Shown in pieces: positions 1 to 5,058 of a DNA stretch of 11,125 nucleotides. A model generated the notes under the pieces. It was given only the letters and a program-made list of their open reading frames with translations, made no database searches and was not told the DNA's origin. Source of the stretch: Collinsella sp. (GTDB taxonomy: Bacteria; Actinomycetota; Coriobacteriia; Coriobacteriales; Coriobacteriaceae); the NCBI GenBank assembly GCA_019413955.1, contig DXMX01000009.1, positions 7,626 through 18,750 on the forward strand, in the 5' to 3' direction. Both the position numbers and the translations under genes were made by a program. Position 1 is the stretch's first letter. Each line of letters starts with the position of its first letter.

Positions 1-15
1 GTAAACCTACAGCGT

Positions 16-56
16 AAAACCACCACAAAGGGGACAGGCGCCTTTGTGGTGGTTTT
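16..56. terminator. Hairpin terminator repeat, copy 1
   Basis: A perfect 16-bp inverted repeat (AAAACCACCACAAAGG, 16-31, with its complement at 41-56) encloses a 9-base loop GGACAGGCG. It starts 16 bases beyond the stop of the minus-strand MGMT-family gene. Because the arms end in A4 and T4, the structure has a U-tract in either direction and could terminate transcription from both sides. Three more copies occur in this window, each behind a minus-strand gene. Confidence 0.75.
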
Positions 57-72
57 CGCCACGGCAGAACCG

Positions 73-393
73 CTAGAGCCCGGCAGGCCAGCGACAGGCG
101 GCCAAGTCGACGTGCATGTCGTCCTTAAACGCCACACCTTCCCCTAGCAAAAGCTCACGTTGAGCATCGGGACCGCCAAAAGCGAAGCCCTCGCATATGT
201 GCCCGTCGGCAAACACCACGCGGTGACAGGGAATCTCGCCGAGGCGCGGATTACTATGCAGGGCATACCCCACGTACCGCGCACTTCGTGGACGACCGGC
301 AAGCAGCGCCACCTGGCCATACGTGGCGACCATCCCCTCGGGGATCTGCTCGACCACCTCGTACACCCGTTCAAAAAAGCCCTCAGACGCCAT
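73..393 (-). CDS. Short MGMT-family protein (alkyltransferase or alkyltransferase-like)
   Basis: This 106-residue protein is the DNA-binding/active-site domain of the O6-alkylguanine-DNA alkyltransferase family without the usual N-terminal domain. Visible motifs are TYGQVA (24-29), the arginine-finger region SARYVG (37-42, Arg39) and the active-site motif IPCHRVV (54-60) with Cys56, followed by FGGPDAQRELL (72-82). In this family the cysteine accepts the alkyl group; many equally short alkyltransferase-like proteins have Trp there and only flag lesions for excision repair. Keeping Cys suggests possible direct repair, but this is inferred. The ATG at 393 is chosen because a GGAAGGGAG ribosome site lies just upstream. 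A longer reading frame from GTG at 432 would begin inside a hairpin repeat and was not used. The gene follows degV on the same strand, 80 bases behind it, with a hairpin between, so cotranscription would need readthrough. Confidence 0.85.
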   Translation of the reverse strand: MASEGFFERVYEVVEQIPEGMVATYGQVALLAGRPRSARYVGYALHSNPRLGEIPCHRVVFADGHICEGFAFGGPDAQRELLLGEGVAFKDDMHVDLAACRWPAGL

Positions 394-420
394 TGCTCGC
401 TCCCTTCCACCCGGAAAAGC

Positions 421-463
421 ATAAACCACCACAAAGGTGCCTGTCCCCTTTGTGGTGGTTTAT
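421..463. terminator. Hairpin terminator repeat, copy 2
   Basis: A perfect 17-bp inverted repeat (421-437 with 447-463) encloses the loop TGCCTGTCC. It starts 10 bases after the degV stop and lies ahead of the MGMT-family gene. The loop is the reverse complement of the copy 1 type (GGACAGGCA read on the other strand), so this copy is inserted in the opposite orientation. Beyond the stem on the minus strand the sequence continues T-rich (TTTATGCTTTT). Confidence 0.75.
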
Positions 464-473
464 GGCAGGTCGG

Positions 474-1328
474 TTAGTTGGCGGGCTGGAAGAAGGCTAC
501 GGCGACGGCGCCGGGGCCTACGTGGGTGCCGATGGTGGCGCCGATGGTGTGAACGGGCAACTCGCCCTCGGTGTGGCCAGCCCACAGTGCCGCGCTGTCC
601 TCGACATACTTCTTGAGCACCGCATCCGAAAGGCCCGTATAGCCCAGCGCCAGCGGCATGGAAAAGTCGATGCCGCCTGACTTTTCGACCTTTTGGTTGA
701 GCAGGTTGCGGCCGTTCTTGGAACCGCGCGCCTTGCCCAACTGCACGATAAGGCCGTCCTCGACAGCCACCACGGGCTTCACGTTGAGCAGCGTGCCCAC
801 GGCGCCGGCCGCAGCAGATAGACGACCGCCGCGAACCAGGTACTCCAGCGTCTCGAGCAGGCCGATGACGACCACGCGGTCACGGACGGCCTCGACGGCC
901 GCCGCGATTTGGGCCGCACTACGGCCCTCGTCCACCAGGCGCAGGGCATACTCGACCAGGACACGCTCACCCAGAGTGACGTTGTTGCTATCCACCACGT
1001 ACACGTCGCCGCCCGGCGCCTCGGCAAGTGCGGTACGGGCACTCTGATTGGTGCCCGAAAGCTTAGCGCCCACGGTAATAATCACAGCCTCATCGCCGGC
1101 ATCACGCGCCTCGGCAATAGCCTGCGAAAACGCGTACGGGTTGACCTGGCCGGTCTTGGGCAGCTCATCGCGCTCCACGAGCATCTCGTAAAAGCGCTGG
1201 TGATCGATGTCGACGCCATCCATGTACACATCGGTGCCAAAGGTGACGGACAGCGGCAGAACACGCAGAGCGGGGTGCTCAGCCGGCGACATATCGCTCG
1301 CGGAATCGGTAATAATACGAATGGACAT
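474..1328 (-). CDS. DegV family fatty acid-binding protein (FakB-like)
   Basis: This 284-residue protein has the usual length and motif series of the DegV/FakB family: ITDSASDMS (6-14), PKTGQVNP (57-64), the lipid-carboxylate region KLSGTNQSA (89-97), LEYLVRGGRLS (161-171) and the C-terminal IGATIGTHVGPGAVAVAF (262-279). Family members bind a fatty acid in a two-domain fold. In Gram-positive bacteria the FakB members present exogenous fatty acids to the kinase FakA for phosphorylation and entry into phospholipid synthesis. No fakA-like gene is in the window. The ATG at 1328 is preferred over an upstream in-frame ATG at 1433 because AAAGAAAGGA lies at correct spacing and residue 1 begins the conserved first strand. 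A MarR regulator gene is 119 bases upstream on the same strand. I see no convincing promoter in the gap, so an operon is possible. A hairpin repeat follows the stop. Confidence 0.93.
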   Translation of the reverse strand: MSIRIITDSASDMSPAEHPALRVLPLSVTFGTDVYMDGVDIDHQRFYEMLVERDELPKTGQVNPYAFSQAIAEARDAGDEAVIITVGAKLSGTNQSARTALAEAPGGDVYVVDSNNVTLGERVLVEYALRLVDEGRSAAQIAAAVEAVRDRVVVIGLLETLEYLVRGGRLSAAAGAVGTLLNVKPVVAVEDGLIVQLGKARGSKNGRNLLNQKVEKSGGIDFSMPLALGYTGLSDAVLKKYVEDSAALWAGHTEGELPVHTIGATIGTHVGPGAVAVAFFQPAN

Positions 1329-1447
1329 AGCGAATCCTTTCTTTCGCGGACCTCTCGCGGGGAATTTTGACAGCAATGCCCCGGCACGGCATACGCACTC
1401 AAACGGGACTATGCAGTTGTTAATTGGAAGCAAATGCCTTGGCGGCC

Positions 1448-1897
1448 TTAGATCTCGCGCAGGGTGTTGAGAATCGTGCGCAGCGACGCATACATCTGCT
1501 CGCGCTGCTCCACACCCATAGCCTTACCGGTGGTATCGAGCACCTCGCGAATGATGCGGTCCGCCTCGCTCATGCTCTCGCCGCCCAGAGCGGTCAGGCG
1601 CACCGGAGCACGATACTTAACGGCGGCATCGCCCGAATCATCGACCTCGACGTAGCCACCCTCCTCCAGATGCGCCAGCGTACGCGAGACGGCGGCGCGG
1701 GTCACGCCTGCCATGCGGGCGAGGTCGGCGCCGGTCAGGCCGTCCTTGCTGCGCTCAAGATAGTACAGGCACATGACGTCGGAGCCCTTAAGGCCGAGCC
1801 TTGCGCCTTCGGACGTCTTGATGCGCTGAATCTCCTTGTAGAGCCCGCTGATCAGTCCGACAAAATCCTCAAAACGTGTCTCGTCGTTCTGCTGCAT
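1448..1897 (-). CDS. MarR family winged-helix regulator
   Basis: This 149-residue protein has typical MarR length. It has an N-terminal helix, a helix-turn-helix at about 54-80 (LTGADLARMAGVTRAAVSRT), a wing at about 82-102 including VEVDDSGD and RAPVRLTALG, and a C-terminal dimerisation helix. MarR proteins bind palindromic operators as dimers and often repress their own gene. Two separate palindromes lie in the 100 bases upstream of the start, fitting autoregulation. The start is the ATG at 1897, with a GAAAGGCGG site somewhat far upstream (about 9-10 bases). The degV gene is next on the same strand, so regulation of lipid uptake is a reasonable guess. The ligand cannot be read from the sequence. 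Confidence 0.9.
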   Translation of the reverse strand: MQQNDETRFEDFVGLISGLYKEIQRIKTSEGARLGLKGSDVMCLYYLERSKDGLTGADLARMAGVTRAAVSRTLAHLEEGGYVEVDDSGDAAVKYRAPVRLTALGGESMSEADRIIREVLDTTGKAMGVEQREQMYASLRTILNTLREI

Positions 1898-1928
1898 GGG
1901 AGACGACCGCCTTTCGCTTGCATGATGC

Positions 1929-1949
1929 TAACGGGTTAACATCTTAACC
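1929..1949. promoter_or_regulatory. Overlapping palindromes upstream of the marR gene
   Basis: Two inverted repeats overlap here. TAAC-GG-GTTA (1929-1938) resembles the TTAAC-NN-GTTAA site of AdcR-type MarR proteins, differing at one outer base. GGTTAA-CATC-TTAACC (1934-1949) is a perfect 6-bp repeat with a 4-base spacer. They lie 32-52 bases upstream of the MarR start codon. On the minus strand the sequence TAAGAT inside the second palindrome could be a -10 box, so a bound repressor would cover the promoter. Binding is an inference. Confidence 0.45.
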
Positions 1950-1983
1950 GTACCCAGCGGACGCCAGCCCTGCGTGCCTCATT

Positions 1984-1999
1984 TGTTGACCCATCAACA
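1984..1999. promoter_or_regulatory. Second palindrome upstream of the marR gene
   Basis: TGTTGA-CCCA-TCAACA is a perfect 6-bp inverted repeat with a 4-base spacer, of the TTGA/TCAA half-site kind common for MarR-family operators. It is about 90-100 bases upstream of the MarR start and directly abuts hairpin repeat copy 3. It has the same arm and spacer lengths as the nearer palindrome but a different half-site. Confidence 0.4.
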
Positions 2000-2001
2000 T
2001 A

Positions 2002-2040
2002 AAAACCACCACAAAGGACAGGCGCCTTTGTGGTGGTTTT
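2002..2040. terminator. Hairpin terminator repeat, copy 3
   Basis: The same 16-bp arms as copies 1 and 4 (2002-2017 with 2025-2040) enclose a shortened 7-base loop ACAGGCG. It starts 25 bases after the stop of the B3/4-domain gene. Loop orientation matches copy 1. Confidence 0.75.
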
Positions 2041-2065
2041 GGGCATCAATAGGTTCTAGGCGCCG

Positions 2066-2785
2066 CTACAGCTCCACACAGGGATTGTCGCGGGTCACAA
2101 GCGTCTTAACGACAACCGTCGCTCCCAGATAGCGCTCAAGCAGCTCGGCCAAGCGATCGATGGCAGCCTGGCAGTCCCCCATTCGCTCGGGCTCTACGCA
2201 CTCAATCGCCAGGAATGCGTCGGCCGAATCGTCGGATAGAGCCGTTCGAACGCCATCGCGCCAGTTCCAGCAGCGGCACACGGCGCCCGCATCGTCAATG
2301 TAGGCGAGCTCGCCGGGCAGCGTCGGGTCATCCGCTTCCTCGCCAAGTGGCAAGAACGCATCGCCACCGTCGGTCACCTTCAAGCGAAGATCTCCCTCAA
2401 TCGCATGCAGGTCCTCGCCGCCAACGGGCAGCGCGTAGGACAGCGACACCGTGTTATAGATGTCCACCGCCGGCGTGATGTGGCCCACCGGCTTCCCTTT
2501 GAGCACGCGTTTGAGCAGGTTCTCAACTGAGCAACGCGCGCCCTTCTTGGTCTTGAACAGCCGGTACGCGTCACGCCAAGCCTTAACCGGCGCATTCTCG
2601 CTGATGGTATCACTCGTCAGGTGGCGTTCCGCATCGATGTTGGCGCGATCGAGCAGCGCCGCAATCGCGTCCACGTCCTCTTGAGGAATCTGAGCCGCGG
2701 GCTTCATGCCCTTCACAACCACAACGCCGACCGCTGCCCGCGGAAACAGCTCCCAGAATGAATCCTCGGCAATAAAGCTCTTCAT
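2066..2785 (-). CDS. B3/B4 tRNA-binding domain protein
   Basis: This 239-residue protein matches the stand-alone B3/4 domain family, the domain also found in the beta chain of phenylalanyl-tRNA synthetase, where it belongs to the editing module. Recognisable segments are VKAWRDAYRLF and KGARCSVENLLKRVLKG in the first half. The strongly typical core HITPAVDIYNTVSLSYALPVGGEDL lies near the centre, with GELAYIDDAGAVCRCWNWRDG and a final substrate-pocket region after it. Stand-alone members are generally uncharacterised; tRNA or amino-acid binding is inferred from the domain. The ATG at 2785 is chosen over the in-frame ATG at 2800 because AAGGGAGAG precedes it at good spacing. The gene has its own promoter (2926-2954) and a 134-base leader with a terminator-like hairpin, so expression may be controlled by attenuation. 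Hairpin repeat copy 3 follows the stop. Confidence 0.88.
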   Translation of the reverse strand: MKSFIAEDSFWELFPRAAVGVVVVKGMKPAAQIPQEDVDAIAALLDRANIDAERHLTSDTISENAPVKAWRDAYRLFKTKKGARCSVENLLKRVLKGKPVGHITPAVDIYNTVSLSYALPVGGEDLHAIEGDLRLKVTDGGDAFLPLGEEADDPTLPGELAYIDDAGAVCRCWNWRDGVRTALSDDSADAFLAIECVEPERMGDCQAAIDRLAELLERYLGATVVVKTLVTRDNPCVEL

Positions 2786-2825
2786 ACGCTCTCCCTTCAT
2801 TGTGCGCGCCCGAGCGAGGGCACCT

Positions 2826-2884
2826 AAAAAGCGCCCTTACGACGGCCACCTTCAAAGTCCTACGGTGCCGCCACAAGAGCGCTT
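2826..2884 (-). terminator. Terminator-like structure in the leader of the B3/4 gene
   Basis: On the minus strand a 10-bp outer stem pairs AAGCGCTCTT (2884-2875) with AAGGGCGCTT (2838-2829), with one G-U pair. A second inner stem pairs GGCGGC-ACC with GGT-G-GCCGTC, and the sequence then runs into five Ts. The structure lies between the gene's promoter and its start codon. The upstream GGCACC (minus strand, 2869-2864) could instead pair with GGTGCC just after the T-run (2824-2819), which would break the terminator. A separate 6-bp hairpin, GCCCCC with GGGGGC, occupies 2890-2911. No known riboswitch or T-box consensus was recognised. It may also simply end a short RNA. Confidence 0.55.
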
Positions 2885-2925
2885 ACGCTGCCCCCATCCG
2901 GAGAAGGGGGCGATATGTCAGGCGT

Positions 2926-2954
2926 ATTGTAACCTGAGTCATCCGCGCGAGCAA
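2926..2954 (-). promoter_or_regulatory. Promoter of the B3/4-domain gene
   Basis: On the minus strand a -35 TTGCTC (2954-2949), a 17-base spacer and a -10 TACAAT (2931-2926) form a good housekeeping promoter. Transcription should start near 2919. The -35 overlaps the last two bases of hairpin repeat copy 4, so the pckA terminator and this promoter are packed together. Confidence 0.65.
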
Positions 2955-2993
2955 AACCACCACAAAGGTGCCTGTCCCCTTTGTGGTGGTTTT
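2953..2993. terminator. Hairpin terminator repeat, copy 4
   Basis: The 16-bp arms AAAACCACCACAAAGG (2953-2968) and complement (2978-2993) enclose the loop TGCCTGTCC, the orientation of copy 2. It starts 15 bases after the pckA stop. Confidence 0.75.
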
Positions 2994-3008
2994 GGGTCTG
3001 AGGCGACG

Positions 3009-4679
3009 CTAGTGGCGGGGCCCCAGCAAGCCGCGGCCGCGATGGCGGGCGTCGGCGGACACCTGGGCGTGCGGACCGGCAGCCTTGACGGACTCGGGCA
3101 GGTGCGAGTACTTCTTCTCGAAGTTCTCCTCGAACATCACCGCCAGGTTGTGCGCCGCCTCGTCGTAGCGCGCGGTGCTCTGCCAGTACTGGCGCGGCAC
3201 CAGGATGCCATCGGGCACACCGTGGCACGTAGTGGGAATGTCGACATTAAAGATATCGTCGTGCACAAACTCGCTGTCCTCGATGGTGCCGTCGAGGGCG
3301 CGAGCGACCAGTGAGCGCGTGTAGGCCAGCTCGATGCGATGACCCACGCCGTAGCCGCCGCCAATCCAGCCGGTGTTGACCAGATAGACGCGCGTGCGGC
3401 CGTCGGCGATACGCTCACCGAGCATCTTGGCGTAGACCATAGGATCGAGCGGCATAAACGGCTCACCAAACAGCGAGGAGAACGTGGGCGTGGGCTCGGT
3501 GACGCCGACCTCGGTGCCAGGGATCTTGGCGGTGAAGCCCGTCACAAAGTGATACATGGCGGCGTCGGCCGTCAGGCGCGAGATGGGCGGCAGCACGCCA
3601 AAGGCATCGCAGGTCAAAAACAGCACGACGCTCGGGGTGGTGCCCATGCCCTTGGTCCACGCGTTGGGAATGTGCTCCACAGGGTAGGCCACGCGCGTAT
3701 TGTGCGTGATCGAGACGTCGTCGTAGTTGGGCTTGCGATTCTCGTCGAGCACCACGTTTTCGCAGATGGCGCCAAAGCGGACGGCGTTGAAGATCTCGGG
3801 CTCGTGGAACACGTCCAGGCCCTCGCACTTGGCGTAGCAGCCGCCCTCGACGTTAAAGATGCCCATGTCGGACCAACCGTGCTCGTCGTCGCCGATCAGC
3901 AGGCGCGTGGGGTTGGCCGAAAGCGTGGTCTTGCCGGTGCCCGACAGGCCAAAGAAAATCGCGGTCTCGTGCGTGACGGGATCCATGCTGGCCGAGCAAT
4001 GCATGGGCAGTACGTCATCCTCGACGGGCAGCAGGTAATTCATGACGCTGAAGATGGACTTTTTGATCTCACCGGAGTAGCCGGTGCCCGCGACCAGAAT
4101 CACGCGCTCCTGGAAGTTGATGACCACCGCGGCGCTGGAGTTGAGGCCCTTGATGGCGGGGTCACACTGGTAACCTGGCGCGGCAAGGACGCAGAAGTCC
4201 GGCTCGCCGGTGCGCGCGATTTCGCGGGCAAGCGGGCGGGCGAGCATCTGCTTAATAAAGAGCGCCTGGCTGGCACGCTCGCAGGCGACAAGCAGGCGAC
4301 GCGTATGGTTACGATCGGCGCCGGCCATACCGCGCGTGACGAACACATCGCGCTCGTTGAGATAGTCGACGATGCCGGCTTTGATGACCTCGTAGCTTTC
4401 GACGGACAGCGGGCGGTTGACGGCACCCCAGGCAATCTTGTCGTGCACGTCGGGCGTATCAACGATAAAGCGGTCATTGGGCGAACGTCCGGTACGCTCC
4501 CCCGTCTCGATCACGAGTGCACCGTTGGAGGCCATACGGCCCTCTTCGCGGCGAATCGCATGCTCGACGAGCTCGGCTGCCGGCAGGTCGACCAGCAGGC
4601 GGGGCTGGTTCTCGGCGGGATCTTCGACCAGCGTGATGCCAAAGTTGGACAGAACTTCTGCGGGGGTAACACCTGGCAT
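3009..4679 (-). CDS. pckA: Phosphoenolpyruvate carboxykinase (ATP)
   Basis: This cytosolic enzyme converts oxaloacetate and ATP to PEP, CO2 and ADP; in anaerobes it can run in the CO2-fixing direction. The 556-residue protein has all key motifs of the ATP type. These are ERTGRSPNDRF (61-71), YSGEIKKSIF (201-210) with the active-site lysine pair, MHCSA (226-230) with the metal-ligand histidine, P-loop GLSGTGKT (244-251), the kinase-2/metal motif LIGDDEHGW (261-269), RVAYPVEHIPNA (329-340) and NTGWIGGGYGVGHRI (435-449). Length fits the family (about 520-560). The ATG at 4679 is chosen for the near-perfect AAAGGAGG site four bases upstream; an in-frame ATG 38 codons earlier adds residues with no family resemblance. 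The upstream region carries a 16-bp LacI-like palindrome, so carbon-source control is plausible. A hairpin repeat follows the stop. Confidence 0.97.
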   Translation of the reverse strand: MPGVTPAEVLSNFGITLVEDPAENQPRLLVDLPAAELVEHAIRREEGRMASNGALVIETGERTGRSPNDRFIVDTPDVHDKIAWGAVNRPLSVESYEVIKAGIVDYLNERDVFVTRGMAGADRNHTRRLLVACERASQALFIKQMLARPLAREIARTGEPDFCVLAAPGYQCDPAIKGLNSSAAVVINFQERVILVAGTGYSGEIKKSIFSVMNYLLPVEDDVLPMHCSASMDPVTHETAIFFGLSGTGKTTLSANPTRLLIGDDEHGWSDMGIFNVEGGCYAKCEGLDVFHEPEIFNAVRFGAICENVVLDENRKPNYDDVSITHNTRVAYPVEHIPNAWTKGMGTTPSVVLFLTCDAFGVLPPISRLTADAAMYHFVTGFTAKIPGTEVGVTEPTPTFSSLFGEPFMPLDPMVYAKMLGERIADGRTRVYLVNTGWIGGGYGVGHRIELAYTRSLVARALDGTIEDSEFVHDDIFNVDIPTTCHGVPDGILVPRQYWQSTARYDEAAHNLAVMFEENFEKKYSHLPESVKAAGPHAQVSADARHRGRGLLGPRH

Positions 4680-4720
4680 GGGGCCTCCTTTAAAAGCGCG
4701 ACACGTGGACGCGGCGCGCA

Positions 4721-4736
4721 CTTTACTCACGTAAAG
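4721..4736. promoter_or_regulatory. Inverted repeat in the pckA 5' region
   Basis: CTTTAC-TCAC-GTAAAG is a perfect 6-bp inverted repeat with a 4-base spacer, about 42-57 bases upstream of the pckA start. It could be an operator or a small leader hairpin; the sequence does not decide. Confidence 0.35.
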
Positions 4737-4753
4737 CCCGTTGTACCCGATAT

Positions 4754-4769
4754 GCAAAAACGTTTTTGC
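4754..4769. promoter_or_regulatory. 16-bp palindrome upstream of pckA, candidate LacI/CcpA-type operator
   Basis: GCAAAAACGTTTTTGC is a perfect palindrome centred on CG, 75-90 bases upstream of the pckA start. A central CG flanked by A-runs and T-runs is the usual form of LacI-family operators, including cre-like catabolite sites. No clear -35/-10 pair could be assigned beside it, so its position relative to the promoter is unknown. Confidence 0.45.
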
Positions 4770-4818
4770 GGCAACGGCGAAGCGCCCGCCCAACGGTCAA
4801 AAATCGCACGCAAGCGGC

Positions 4819-4872
4819 CTAGTCATTGGGGACGTTCTTAAACGACTAGTCGTTGGGGACACTCTTGAACAG
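4819..4872. repeat. Two tandem copies of a 27-bp repeat
   Basis: Two adjacent 27-base units (4819-4845 and 4846-4872) begin with CTAGTC and share TTGGGGAC, TCTT and AAC at the same offsets. They differ at only a handful of positions. The second unit also supplies the left arm of the following inverted repeat. Confidence 0.6.
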
Positions 4873-4894
4873 GCAACAGCCAAGGAGTGTCCCC
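4855..4894. repeat. Inverted repeat with GGGGACACTC arms
   Basis: GGGGACACTCTTG (4855-4867) pairs with CAAGGAGTGTCCCC (4881-4894), complementary apart from one bulged base, around a 13-base loop. It sits between the divergent pckA and flippase genes and has no T-run after it, so it is unlikely to be a simple terminator. Confidence 0.65.
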
Positions 4895-4900
4895 AGATGC

Positions 4901-4956
4901 CGGCACTTAGGGACGTTCCCAAAGTGCCTGCACATAAGGAACGTCCCTAAGTGCCG
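4901..4956. repeat. Perfect 19-bp inverted repeat, GGGACGTTCC family
   Basis: CGGCACTTAGGGACGTTCC (4901-4919) is exactly reverse-complementary to 4938-4956, around an 18-base loop. The loop itself contains AAAGTGCC, which can also pair with the left arm (GGCACTT), giving an alternative shorter fold. The GGGACGTTC core is shared with the neighbouring 27-bp tandem repeats. This resembles REP/palindromic units mobilised by IS200-like (RAYT) transposases, but none is encoded here. Confidence 0.7.
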
Positions 4957-5010
4957 ACTACCGAATGGCGCCGCCGAAATTATCGAACAACCTGTTCAAA
5001 AACACGAGCG

Positions 5011-5030
5011 GACACCGCGGTGTCTATACT
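5011..5030 (+). promoter_or_regulatory. Promoter and palindrome of the flippase gene
   Basis: TATACT (5025-5030) is a good -10 box and would start transcription near 5037, leaving a leader of about 20 bases. No good -35 is visible. Immediately upstream of the -10 box is the perfect 14-bp palindrome GACACCGCGGTGTC (5011-5024), in the spacer where a repressor or a MerR-like activator could act. Confidence 0.5.
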
Positions 5031-5058
5031 AGAGCGCAGCAATAGAAAGGACCCCGCT

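Noticed and set aside
394..432. Upstream GTG start for the MGMT-family gene
   Set aside because: The added 13 codons are encoded by one arm of a repeated hairpin, and the downstream ATG has a good ribosome site.
2786..2919. T-box riboswitch in the B3/4 leader
   Set aside because: The GGTGG before the terminator is suggestive, but the T-box consensus does not continue (no NACCGCG), and the leader is too short for a usual stem I plus specifier loop.
16..2993. CRISPR array from the recurring CCACCACAAAGG units
   Set aside because: Only four units, kilobases apart, each a self-complementary hairpin behind a gene; no regular spacers and no cas genes.
3339..4841. Open plus-strand frame of 500 codons across pckA
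   Set aside because: It is exactly antisense to a PEP carboxykinase with all motifs; the translation is rich in His, Asp, Gly and Ala in the way of high-GC shadow frames and resembles no family.
4985..4997. LexA-type SOS box GAACA-ACC-TGTTC near the flippase promoter
   Set aside because: The GAAC and GTTC half-sites are separated by five bases instead of four, and no damage-response gene follows.
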